NCBI GenBank assembly: GCA_051269965.1 | Contig: JBNMFK010000078.1 | Coordinates: 1 to 13,818 of the forward strand | DNA length: 13,818 bases | DNA from: Arcticibacterium sp051269965 | GTDB lineage: Bacteria; Bacteroidota; Bacteroidia; Cytophagales; Spirosomataceae | Direction of reading: 5' to 3' | Program-made: the position numbers and the translations under genes | The notes under the pieces: model-generated | The model's input: the letters and a program-made list of their open reading frames with translations, nothing else | Told to the model about the DNA's origin: nothing | The model's database searches: none | Shown: one piece after another, positions 7,552 to 13,818 of the stretch | Position numbering within the stretch: the stretch's first letter is position 1 | How the letters are laid out: each line of letters starts with the position of its first letter

Positions 7552-8364
7552 TTAGTTTTCAAAAAGAGGCTTTCGTTTCTCCATAAAAGCTTGGAAAGCC
7601 TCCATTAAGTCCTCTGATAAAAGCATAGAAGCATTCCAGGCCGTCATATAATTTAAAGAGTCATTCACAGAATGATCTCTTTTATAGAGCAGCATTTCTT
7701 TGGTACCACGAATACAAAGTGGCGATTTGCTTGCTATTGTTTGTGCTGTTTTCATAACAGCCGCATACATGTCTTCTTTGTTTAAGTAGCTTTTATTGAT
7801 CAGGCCTATTTGGGCCGCTTCTGGACCCATTACATTCCTTCCAGTATAGGCCATCTCAGCAGCTATTCCCGGATGAATAATAGTTGGCAAGCGTTGCATG
7901 GTACCTATATCTGCCACAAGCCCTAGATCAATTTCCTTAACCGAGAAATAGGCATTGTCAGTGGCGTATCTAATATCGCAGGCTGTGACAATATCTAAAG
8001 CTCCTCCAACGCAAGCCTTATGGATAGCAGCCAGGACAGGTTTCCTGCATTTTTCTATCGATGTGATAATACCTTGAAGCTTAAAAATAAAGCCACGAAG
8101 CATTTCTCTTTTTCTTCCTTCGCACGCAATAGAACCATATTTTTGAATGTCCATGAGGGTTTCTAAGTCTATTCCTGCACAGAAATTCTCACCCTCTCCA
8201 GAAAGTACGATTACCCTTGCCTCAGGTGTTTGGTCTAAAGTATCAAAAATGAACTTCATTTCTTCCCATGCTGGGTTATGAAGGGAGTTAGCTTTATGTG
8301 GCCTATTGATTTTTACTTCTGCTACATTGTCCCTAATACCTACTTTGAAGTATTCGTAGATCAT
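7552..8364 (-). CDS. Delta3,5-delta2,4-dienoyl-CoA isomerase (ECH1-like crotonase)
   Basis: This 270-residue crotonase-fold protein is distinguished from hydratases by its active site. D124 (GGALDIV), E144 (SVKEIDLGL) and D152 (LVADIGTMQRLP) have exactly the 20- and 8-residue spacing of Asp176/Glu196/Asp204 in rat ECH1, which isomerises 3,5-dienoyl-CoA to 2,4-dienoyl-CoA. The oxyanion segment FCAGIDL (61-67) and the VKE-D-GL-AD-GT-QRLP run are ECH1 hallmarks. The enzyme lets beta-oxidation deal with double bonds at odd positions of unsaturated fatty acids. It is the first gene of a two-gene unit with the enoyl-CoA hydratase. The ATG at 8362-8364 is the only sensible start, since the crotonase N-terminal strand begins at once. 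Confidence 0.9.
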   Translation of the reverse strand: MIYEYFKVGIRDNVAEVKINRPHKANSLHNPAWEEMKFIFDTLDQTPEARVIVLSGEGENFCAGIDLETLMDIQKYGSIACEGRKREMLRGFIFKLQGIITSIEKCRKPVLAAIHKACVGGALDIVTACDIRYATDNAYFSVKEIDLGLVADIGTMQRLPTIIHPGIAAEMAYTGRNVMGPEAAQIGLINKSYLNKEDMYAAVMKTAQTIASKSPLCIRGTKEMLLYKRDHSVNDSLNYMTAWNASMLLSEDLMEAFQAFMEKRKPLFEN

Positions 8365-8387
8365 GTTGATGATGTTTTATTATGAAA

Positions 8388-8395
8388 CAAATATA
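8388..8395 (-). promoter_or_regulatory. Possible -7 element for the dienoyl-CoA isomerase/hydratase operon
   Basis: On the minus strand this reads TATATTTG, an exact TAnnTTTG match, 23 bases before the ATG at 8364. No convincing TTTG is found at -33 spacing, so transcription could depend on an activator, or the match may be chance in A+T-rich DNA. Confidence 0.35.
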
Positions 8396-8486
8396 TTTCT
8401 AATGATTGTAAAACTCTTTGTTTATAGAAATCTTATGAGCTTTGGCCTCTAATAGAGTGCTAGTCAGGTCTCCTAGAGAATGGACG

Positions 8487-8505
8487 TTCATTAATATTTA
8501 ATGAA
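8487..8505. promoter_or_regulatory. Palindrome, candidate operator for the acyl-CoA operon
   Basis: TTCATTAA-TAT-TTAATGAA is a perfect inverted repeat with 8-base arms and a 3-base centre. It lies about 120 bases upstream of the isomerase start and about 30 bases before the -33 box of the tRNA promoter. The size and symmetry suit a dimeric TetR-type regulator, and fatty-acid regulators of that family use palindromes of this kind. The assignment is inference. Confidence 0.35.
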
Positions 8506-8536
8506 ACAAAAAAACTTGAAATATTATCACTAAAAG

Positions 8537-8568
8537 TTTGCCCAATTTCACAGAAGGCTATACTTTTG
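8537..8568 (+). promoter_or_regulatory. Bacteroidota-type promoter of tRNA-Asn
   Basis: TTTG (8537-8540), a 20-base spacer and TACTTTTG (8561-8568) match the -33/-7 consensus of Bacteroidota primary sigma factors exactly. Transcription would begin near 8575, some 20 bases before the mature tRNA. Confidence 0.8.
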
Positions 8569-8596
8569 CATCTCCAATTCGGAAACGGAATAAGTT

Positions 8597-8670
8597 TCCT
8601 CCTTAGCTCAGCTGGTTAGAGCATCTGACTGTTAATCAGAGGGTCCTTGGTTCGAGTCCAAGAGGAGGAG
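8597..8670 (+). tRNA. trnN: tRNA-Asn (anticodon GUU)
   Basis: The cloverleaf can be drawn by eye. The acceptor arms are TCCTCCT (8597-8603) and AGGAGGA (8663-8669); the D-arm is GCTC...GAGC; the anticodon arm is TCTGA-CTGTTAA-TCAGA with GTT at the anticodon; the T-arm is CTTGG-TTCGAGT-CCAAG. The discriminator is G, as in other Asn tRNAs. CCA is not encoded (CAT follows), so it must be added after transcription. At 74 bases it is a standard class I tRNA. Confidence 0.97.
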
Positions 8671-8679
8671 CATAACTCG

Positions 8680-8716
8680 AAAAAACCTCATTTCATATTT
8701 GAAATGAGGTTTTTTT
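8680..8716 (+). terminator. Rho-independent terminator after tRNA-Asn
   Basis: A long perfect hairpin has arms AAAAAACCTCATTTCA (8680-8695) and TGAAATGAGGTTTTTT (8700-8715) with a TATT loop, and its right arm runs into a T-run. It begins 10 bases after the tRNA. It should isolate the tRNA from the accessory genes downstream and is symmetrical enough to work on both strands. Confidence 0.9.
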
Positions 8717-8731
8717 ATTTCCTCCCCTTCA

Positions 8732-9520
8732 ATGAGTAGCCTACCTAGGGAATTCATGATATTTTTATTCATGAATAAAAAGTTAAATCTACCTTTTGAA
8801 AATGACGATAAGAGAAGGAATGCTAGCTCGTCACGATTAAAGTGGGTCGCTTTGAGTGTGATTATTATAGCCGTTATAGGTGTATTCGCTTTGCCCGCAG
8901 CGGTTATAAAGTGGTCTTTTGGATATGACTTAGGTACTTTCAATCCAAATGAAATTGGGGATACAATTGGAGGAATTCTTTCCCCGTTTATAGAATTAGT
9001 TAGTGCTATATTAATTTACATTACCATAGACCAACAGATTGAAGCGAATAGAAAGATCCAAGAGCAATTTGCAAGGCACGAGAAGGTAAAAAGTGAAAAA
9101 ATAATTTTTGAAGAGTTTAAATCTGAATTATTTTCTCTCGAAAGTGAGATAATTTTTTTTAACATAGTTACTTCAAATAGCGATGAATTTAAAACTTTTT
9201 TTGAGAAGGTTTTAGAAGAATACTCCTATACTTTTATCTCCGAAAACAAGCATAGGAAATTAAAAAAAGGTGTTTTCGAATTCTTTGAGAACTATGTTGA
9301 AGTCCTGTCTTTGTTCATATTAAATGTAGATAAAAGTGATGCTTATGACAAAATAGCAGTTCGTAGGATAAATTTTTTCTACCAGTATTTTGATAGTTAT
9401 TTAGGCGAATCTTTTTTTACTAAACTAATTAAATCGTCTTGTCGCCTACTCGAGACAAAAGAAGCTCAACACATACATATTTTATTTTTGTATTATACTT
9501 ATCAGCTAGCGATTAAATAG
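8732..9520 (+). CDS. Two-helix membrane protein, putative AbiC-like phage abortive-infection family
   Basis: This is a protein of up to 262 residues. Two hydrophobic helices near the N-terminus (about residues 37-58 and 83-99) flank a loop with IGDTIGGILSPF (75-86). A charged, coiled-coil-like cytoplasmic region starts with QQIEANRKIQEQF (101-113). The rest is helical, rich in Phe, Glu and Lys, without a recognisable catalytic motif. The helix, G-D-x-x-GG-x-x-x-P, helix, then Q-rich coiled coil layout is the pattern I associate with putative phage abortive-infection (AbiC-like) proteins; from memory only. The C-terminal half is not assignable. In-frame starts lie at 8732, 8756 (preceded by AGGGAA) and 8771 (MNKKLN); the longest is given but 8771 is quite possible. 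The gene starts 15 bases after the tRNA terminator and has high A+T, fitting an acquired accessory gene. Its promoter is not evident. Confidence 0.6.
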   Translation: MSSLPREFMIFLFMNKKLNLPFENDDKRRNASSSRLKWVALSVIIIAVIGVFALPAAVIKWSFGYDLGTFNPNEIGDTIGGILSPFIELVSAILIYITIDQQIEANRKIQEQFARHEKVKSEKIIFEEFKSELFSLESEIIFFNIVTSNSDEFKTFFEKVLEEYSYTFISENKHRKLKKGVFEFFENYVEVLSLFILNVDKSDAYDKIAVRRINFFYQYFDSYLGESFFTKLIKSSCRLLETKEAQHIHILFLYYTYQLAIK

Positions 9521-9553
9521 AGGATTGATCCTAATAGCTTAGAGTTAAAAGTC

Positions 9554-9760
9554 ATGACAATTAAATGTGAATCACTTAATGAAATGTACAATGATTTTAA
9601 GTCTTACAGAAGCATTTCAGACCAGATACTCCTGTACGATACTGAAGGTGGCTCAATAGACATGGAGGAGAATAGGCTCGAAAAATTTTATGAAAAACTA
9701 AAGAAGAAGGAGTTATATGATATTGATAGTTTAAGACTGTTTGAGAATGGATATCGTTAA
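9554..9760 (+). CDS. Small acidic hypothetical protein downstream of the AbiC-like gene
   Basis: This 68-residue soluble protein is rich in Glu, Asp, Lys and Tyr, with no signal peptide or membrane segment. The part from about residue 38 (MEENRLEKFYEKLKKKELYD) looks like amphipathic helix. I do not recognise a family. It starts 33 bases after the preceding stop on the same strand, so it is probably co-transcribed with the membrane protein and might be an accessory or immunity partner. It may also be the remnant of a longer gene or a chance frame. Confidence 0.45.
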   Translation: MTIKCESLNEMYNDFKSYRSISDQILLYDTEGGSIDMEENRLEKFYEKLKKKELYDIDSLRLFENGYR

Positions 9761-9778
9761 AACTAAACTTCCTTTAAA

Positions 9779-9850
9779 ATAAAATAGTGACTATACTTAC
9801 CTGGAGCTACCAACAACGTGTAGTCTTTTTTTGAGACTAGCCTATTTTAT
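9779..9850. terminator. Nested inverted repeat, possible two-way terminator
   Basis: An inner hairpin has arms GACTATAC (9789-9796) and GTGTAGTC (9818-9825), pairing over 8 bases with one G-T, and is followed by TTTTTTT. It is enclosed by an outer repeat ATAAAATAG (9779-9787) / CTATTTTAT (9842-9850). It lies between the stop of the small plus-strand ORF and the stop of the minus-strand pseudogene. A terminator is the simplest reading, but the 21-base inner loop is long. Confidence 0.4.
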
Positions 9851-10197
9851 CCCAAAAGGAAATCTTCTTTCAATTTTCTGAAGGCTTGAGAGTCTCTCAC
9901 ACTAGCAAAACTGTCATACTTGTTCGCACAAAAAGCAAAAATATAATCCTCTATTTGTCTATCTGTCCAATTAGGATTTGAATTTCACATAAGAAAACAA
10001 AAATGTTGGTAGGTCAAAATCAGAACTCTTCGTGGTGCCATCAAAATAATAGTCATGTGGAGTTTTGTGATTTTTTTGATAATTGGTACATCCTGCCATA
10101 ATAAAAGCTTTACTTAATTTTTTTAGAAGGGTTTGTCGTAATTTATTTTTCTCTTACGCCTAACAAGAGCGTTTATTATTTCAAGATGGTTTGACAT
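9847..10197 (-). pseudogene. Frame-broken remnant of an unidentified small gene
   Basis: I read this from the reverse complement. It starts MSNHLEIINALVRRKRKI and hits a stop after NYDKPF (near 10123). A second frame continues with LKKLSKAFIMAGCTNYQ, HDYYFDGTTKSSDFDLPTF and LFSYVKFKS, then stops. The original frame resumes with NPNWTDRQIEDYIFAF and ends in FRKLKEDFLLG. Start and end are in the same frame (351 bases, 117 codon lengths), so two compensating frameshifts explain it. The three segments have coding-like composition and join smoothly, suggesting one gene of about 115 residues. I recognise no family. No longer intact frame fills the 509-base gap 9761-10269; the stretch 10198-10269 is A+T-rich and may hold the promoter of the next gene. 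Confidence 0.45.
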
Positions 10198-10269
10198 ATT
10201 ATTGTGTACATTCAATGTGGGATTTAAACTTTAAATTTAGCCAATGGCCGAATGTCTTAATTTTAAAAT

Positions 10270-12234
10270 ATGATTATAATAACAAGAAACTTATCTTTTT
10301 TTAAGTCTTTCCTAGTCATGACGTGGCTCATTATCCATTTTCATCCTTTTGACGGTCAGGGTCAATTTGAAAAAATGTCCTATGAAAACATAGATTTGAA
10401 GGTAGATTTGGGTGTGGGACTTTGGGCTTGGCCCTTGCCAATGGATTTTGATCATGATGGAGATATAGACCTGATTGTTTCTTGTCCTGATAAACCTTCA
10501 AATGGAATTTATTTTTTCGAAAACAAATCAGGTGTTAATGCAAAAGAAGTCCTTTTTGAGCCTGGTGTTCGCTTGACAGAGGGCTTTAAAAATCTTCAAA
10601 TCTCTTATTTGCAAGATGGTACGCCCAAAGTTTTAGGGCCAGGTGTAGAGTATCAAAACTTCGAAGAAAAACTACTCTCTGACCCTAAGACGATTTTTAA
10701 CAAAGAGGCATTAGAAAAAAGACATCAGAAAATAAGGTTTAGTCAATGGAAGTATGTGGATTATGAAGGGGATGGGGATTTTGATATAATGGTTGGAATT
10801 GATGATTGGGTGGACTATGGTTGGGATAACGCTTTCGATACAAACGGCAAGTGGACCAATGGACCACTTCATGGATTTGTATATCTATTGGAAAACATTG
10901 GAGGTGAATTTATCAATAAAGGCAAAATCAAAGCAGGAAATGAACCAATAGATCTTTATGGGGCACCTTCTCCAAATTTATACGATTTTGACGGTGATGG
11001 AGATTTGGATCTTATCTGCGGTGATTTTTTAGACAGATTTACTTGGTTTGAGAATATTGGAAGCAGAAGCAAACCTTTGTTTCGGAAAGGCCAGTTTCTA
11101 AAGAACGAGGATGGACCAATTAAAATGGATTTACAAATGATAATTCCCACGGGAATAGATTGGGATAAAGATGGCGATATTGATTTAGTAGTCGGAGATG
11201 AAGATGGTAGAGTAGCTCTATTAGAAAACCTTGGTAGGGCAGGTGATAAAATGCCTTTGTTTAGTAATCCAATGTATTTTAAACAAAAAGCCGAATATGT
11301 AAAATTTGGAGCACTAGTGACGCCATTCGGAGTGGACTGGGATGATGACGGAGATGATGATCTCATTTGTGGAAATTCTGCAGGTTATATTTCCTTTATA
11401 GAAAACCTAGGCTCACAGAAATGGGCCGAACCATCTAACTTAAAGGTGAATGATGAAGTTATAAGGTACCAAGCGGGTGAAAATGGTTCTATCCAAGGAC
11501 CTGCCGAAGCAAAATGGGGTTATACCACACTTTCCGTGGCAGATTGGGACGGAGACGGACTTAGAGACATCATTGTAAACTCGATTTTCGGTAAGGTAGA
11601 ATGGTTTAAAAATATTGGTCGAAAGGGTGTTCCCAAACTTTCTTTGGCCCAACCAATTTTGGTAGACTGGAATACGTCAGAAATCCCAAAACCTAAATGG
11701 AATTGGTGGAATCCTGGAAAAGAGGAACTCGTAACTCAGTGGAGAACTACACCAAATGCAATTGACTGGAATAATGATGGGATGATGGATCTTATAATGT
11801 TAGATCATCAGGGCTTCTTAGCCTATTTTGAAAGATCTAGTACAGATATGGGCTTGAAACTTAAACCCGGTGAACGTATTTTTTATGGCTCTATGGGTTC
11901 AGCTTTTACAAATAATAATGAGATTATAAACCTTGAATATGGCCCGCTTCAACTTAATGTCAGCATGGCCGGTGGTAGTGGAAGGAGGAAATGGTGCTTT
12001 ACTGACTGGGATAATGATGGCGACTTAGACATCATTATCAACGGTAAGAACGTGAGCTTATTTGAAAATTTAGGTATGCAGTCTGGCAAAGTAAATATGG
12101 CTTATAAAGGAAACATTTCTGAACAAGTCTTGGCAGGACATACGACTTCACCAACCATGATTAAATTTGATAATTCTGAAAAAAAAAGGTTGTTAGTGGG
12201 AGGAGAGGATGGTTTCCTCTATTTGTATAAATAG
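10270..12234 (+). CDS. Secreted FG-GAP/VCBS-repeat protein
   Basis: This is a 654-residue protein with an N-terminal hydrophobic signal segment (about residues 9-25, ending near FDGQGQ). It then carries about eight FG-GAP/VCBS-type repeats, each built on a calcium loop D-x-D-x-D-G-D-x-D followed by hydrophobic strands and an ENxG turn. Repeat cores start near residues 58 (DFDHDGDID), 162 (DYEGDGDFD), 237 (DFDGDGDLD), 296 (DWDKDGDID), 355 (DWDDDGDDD), 424 (DWDGDGLRD), 498 (DWNNDGMMD) and 578 (DWDNDGDLD). Such repeats fold as a beta-propeller that usually binds glycans or proteins outside the cell. No catalytic domain is visible, nor a type IX sorting domain at the C-terminus. The start at 10270 may be upstream of the true one; Met17 (10318) also leaves a hydrophobic segment. 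There is no co-transcribed neighbour and no clear terminator after the stop. Confidence 0.85.
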   Translation: MIIITRNLSFFKSFLVMTWLIIHFHPFDGQGQFEKMSYENIDLKVDLGVGLWAWPLPMDFDHDGDIDLIVSCPDKPSNGIYFFENKSGVNAKEVLFEPGVRLTEGFKNLQISYLQDGTPKVLGPGVEYQNFEEKLLSDPKTIFNKEALEKRHQKIRFSQWKYVDYEGDGDFDIMVGIDDWVDYGWDNAFDTNGKWTNGPLHGFVYLLENIGGEFINKGKIKAGNEPIDLYGAPSPNLYDFDGDGDLDLICGDFLDRFTWFENIGSRSKPLFRKGQFLKNEDGPIKMDLQMIIPTGIDWDKDGDIDLVVGDEDGRVALLENLGRAGDKMPLFSNPMYFKQKAEYVKFGALVTPFGVDWDDDGDDDLICGNSAGYISFIENLGSQKWAEPSNLKVNDEVIRYQAGENGSIQGPAEAKWGYTTLSVADWDGDGLRDIIVNSIFGKVEWFKNIGRKGVPKLSLAQPILVDWNTSEIPKPKWNWWNPGKEELVTQWRTTPNAIDWNNDGMMDLIMLDHQGFLAYFERSSTDMGLKLKPGERIFYGSMGSAFTNNNEIINLEYGPLQLNVSMAGGSGRRKWCFTDWDNDGDLDIIINGKNVSLFENLGMQSGKVNMAYKGNISEQVLAGHTTSPTMIKFDNSEKKRLLVGGEDGFLYLYK

Positions 12235-12339
12235 AGTCTAATTTTTGCTTATTCACCTTATTGAGTTTCAGTGCTAAATGATTCTTAGCTACTCTACGTT
12301 GGTGATAACAAAATCATCTGGCTACAAAAAAGGTCTAAA

Positions 12340-12715
12340 TCAAAAGAAACGATGGTTCTGTCTTTGTTGGTTTCCATCAATTCTGATATGGACAACTACA
12401 AATTTTAGTATCCGCAATTTTCTTCCATTTTTTTCGGATTCTATTTCTGTATAATCAAATAAAGTAGGGCTTTCATTATCCAAAAAGAGGCTGTTGCTAT
12501 GTACTTCAAAGAACTTATTTTCTTCTTTAGTGGCCTGCTAAATAGGATGTCGCTTTTTCTTATGTTTCACCACTTTTTCAGAATAAAACGTCACTTTCAA
12601 TACTTCTCGAATGGTAGGTATTGCGATTAAAGTCAAGGAGCTAGAGTTTACGGAATGTTTTGTAATTCCTAGTTAAATATCTATAAAGTCCACGGGACTG
12701 ATTGTTCAAAGTCAT
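12340..12715 (-). pseudogene. Remnant of an unidentified protein gene with a frameshift and internal stop
   Basis: The reverse complement has an ATG at 12715 and reads MTLNNQSRGLYRYLTRNYK and TFRKL, then stops. A neighbouring frame takes over with SSLTLIAIPTIREVLKVTF and YSEKVVKHKKKRHPI, meets TAG at 12538-12540, and continues in the same frame with QATKEENKFFEVHSNSLFL, DYTEIESEKNGRKLRI and FVVVHIRIDGNQQ to a TGA at 12340-12342. Apart from the one TAG the second frame is open for about 110 codons, long for A+T-rich DNA. I thought of an insertion-sequence transposase but cannot support it; the family is unknown. Confidence 0.4.
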
Positions 12716-12774
12716 TTAGATCAAATCTAACTTTCATCAGTTTTTCTCAATAAGTTTATAGAAATGTAAATTAG

Positions 12775-12882
12775 GTGATTGAAGCGAGAGAAGCTTATGG
12801 AGAAGATTAGGCGTGGGAATATAGTCAGCCCGTAAAAGTAGTCACAACAGGAAAGGTATGCGGCAAGGGTGCGTTTGATTAA
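12775..12882 (+). pseudogene. Short coding-like remnant
   Basis: The frame reads VIEAREAYGED, a TAG, then AWEYSQPVKVVTTGKVCGKG and AFD before TAA. It is richer in G+C than the flanks and codon-like, which suggests the tail of a lost gene. A minus-strand frame is also open here, so this is weak. Confidence 0.2.
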
Positions 12883-13061
12883 TTACTTCATTGATATTTT
12901 AGAGGATTTGAGCTAAGCTTTTTACATTAAAGATTAATGAAAACCGACTTGTCTATAGGATATAATTTTGTTTTTTTAATGTATCTGTTTGCACAGGTTA
13001 TAAAAAGGAATCTGCTTGGGTGTAAGACGGTGGCGAATTATAATTTAATTTTCAAACGAAT

Positions 13062-13818
13062 TTAAAAATTTTCAGACCAATTAAATTTTCGCTCTACTAT
13101 TTCATTCTTCTTTTCATTTATATATTTCAGATATGCCTCAGCTACGGGGGAGTGCTTTTTGCCTTTGAGCCAAATCATTTGCCAGGTGGTTTCTATGGGA
13201 AGATTGTCTATCGGGATAATTTGAAGTTCTTTATTCAGGATTTCATTTTTAAGTCCTATTAAAGGCATAATGGAATAGCCCATACCTGCTAAGATTGCTT
13301 GCTTAACCGCTTCGTTAGACGTTAATTCTAGTTTTTTTAAAGCGTCGATATTATTTTGTTTTATATAATATTCCATGGCATGTCTAGTTCCAGAACCTCT
13401 TTCTCTATAAATAAGAGGCAAGTTTTCAAAAATATCTTTGCCTCTTCGGCTTTGGTTGTCAACAACTTCTTTTCCGACTAAAAATAACTTGTTTTTTAAG
13501 AGTGCAATACTTTCAACGTTCAGACCGCTTGGGAGGACAGAAACTAATGAAAAATCTACTTCGTTATTTTCTAGACTCTTTATCACTTTACCCTTATTAG
13601 TCACATCCATAATAAGTCTTATACCAGGATTTTCCATGATAAAATCCGCCATAAAGTGTGGTATAACATATTTTCCAGTAGACACTACCGACATTTTGAG
13701 TTTACCAATAAGCTGGCCCTGGAAGGCCATTGTTTTATAATTAATTCTAGCTACTTGTTCCAGAATATTCTTAGCTGCCTCAGCTATTTCGTGTCCAAAA
13801 TCTGTAATATGTATTTTT
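13062..13818 (-). CDS. LysR-type transcriptional regulator, N-terminal DNA-binding domain beyond the window
   Basis: The frame is open from the right edge (KIHITDFGHEIAEAAKNIL is the end of the winged-helix and the start of the linker helix) to the stop at 13062-13064; about 251 residues are in the window. The Met at 13730 is internal and not the start. The effector-binding domain begins GKLKMSVVSTGKYVIPHFMA, where a ligand-contact S/T-rich turn is usual, continues with LENNEVDFSLVSVLP, the hinge GSGTRHAMEYYIK and SNEAVKQAILAGMGYSIMPL, all typical of LysR regulators. The roughly 70 N-terminal residues with the helix-turn-helix lie outside. It would control genes outside this window, commonly a divergent one. 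The effector cannot be told from sequence. The neighbouring left side is decayed DNA, so this marks a return to conserved sequence. Confidence 0.9.
   Translation of the reverse strand, partial: KIHITDFGHEIAEAAKNILEQVARINYKTMAFQGQLIGKLKMSVVSTGKYVIPHFMADFIMENPGIRLIMDVTNKGKVIKSLENNEVDFSLVSVLPSGLNVESIALLKNKLFLVGKEVVDNQSRRGKDIFENLPLIYRERGSGTRHAMEYYIKQNNIDALKKLELTSNEAVKQAILAGMGYSIMPLIGLKNEILNKELQIIPIDNLPIETTWQMIWLKGKKHSPVAEAYLKYINEKKNEIVERKFNWSENF

Larger units (their letters stand above)
12235..13061. other. Gene-poor decayed region
   Basis: No intact gene is visible in these 827 bases. The minus strand carries a broken coding remnant at 12340-12715. The plus strand has a short open stretch at 12775-12882 that looks coding-like apart from one TAG. 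The parts 12235-12339 and 12883-13061 are A+T-rich with many stops in every frame, and I see nothing else in them. No insertion-sequence ends, target duplications or tRNA-like repeats were seen. Confidence 0.6.

Noticed and set aside
8632..8943. Minus-strand open frame of 103 codons
   Set aside because: It runs through the tRNA terminator and into the tRNA itself.
10956..11652. Minus-strand open frames of 136 and 70 codons
   Set aside because: They are antisense shadows of the FG-GAP repeats, with Ser/Pro-rich composition typical of reversed Asp/Gly codons.
12340..12715. Transposase reading of the decayed minus-strand frame
   Set aside because: No catalytic triad, terminal repeats or target duplication could be seen; the family was left unassigned.
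13438..13740. Plus-strand open frame of 100 codons
   Set aside because: It is antisense to the LysR effector-binding domain.
8641..13818. Integrated element with tRNA-Asn as attachment site
   Set aside because: I found no second copy of the tRNA 3' end and no integrase gene to the right within the window, so only proximity supports it.

Overview
The window looks like a chromosomal segment of a Bacteroidota bacterium, probably Cytophagales or a neighbouring order; this placement is an inference. The evidence is low to moderate G+C, secreted proteins with short MKK-type signal peptides, an OmpA-family protein with thrombospondin type-3 calcium repeats, a DUF1573 protein, a fused E1 alpha/beta 2-oxoacid dehydrogenase, and a tRNA promoter of the Bacteroidota type (TTTG, 20 bases, TACTTTTG) instead of the sigma-70 type.

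Layout. Positions 1-1120 (minus strand) hold the N-terminal three quarters or so of a secreted PA-domain M28 metallopeptidase that runs off the left edge. It is divergent from an OmpA/TSP3 outer-membrane protein (1416-3119, plus). A two-way terminator separates that gene from a convergent fused 2-oxoacid dehydrogenase E1 (3202-5607, minus). Divergent from E1 is a small exported DUF1573 protein (5833-6222). A hotdog acyl-CoA thioesterase (6310-6744, plus) then converges, with only a 3-base gap, on a two-gene minus-strand operon encoding a dienoyl-CoA isomerase (8364-7552) and an enoyl-CoA hydratase (7524-6748). These acyl-CoA enzymes and the E1 point to fatty-acid and branched-chain carbon catabolism.

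tRNA-Asn(GUU) at 8597-8670 has a clear promoter and a strong terminator. Immediately downstream the window becomes accessory in character. There is a two-helix membrane protein whose N-terminal module resembles putative phage abortive-infection (AbiC-like) proteins (8732-9520), a small acidic ORF (9554-9760), a frame-broken minus-strand gene remnant (9847-10197), a large secreted FG-GAP/VCBS calcium-repeat protein (10270-12234), and about 830 bases of decayed sequence with pseudogene fragments. The window ends inside a LysR-type regulator (13062-13818, minus) whose DNA-binding domain lies beyond the edge.

Most of the window is ordinary metabolic and envelope genes. The best candidate for something undescribed is the AbiC-like membrane protein and its small partner ORF beside tRNA-Asn. 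The call rests on topology and a short motif, not on a database search.
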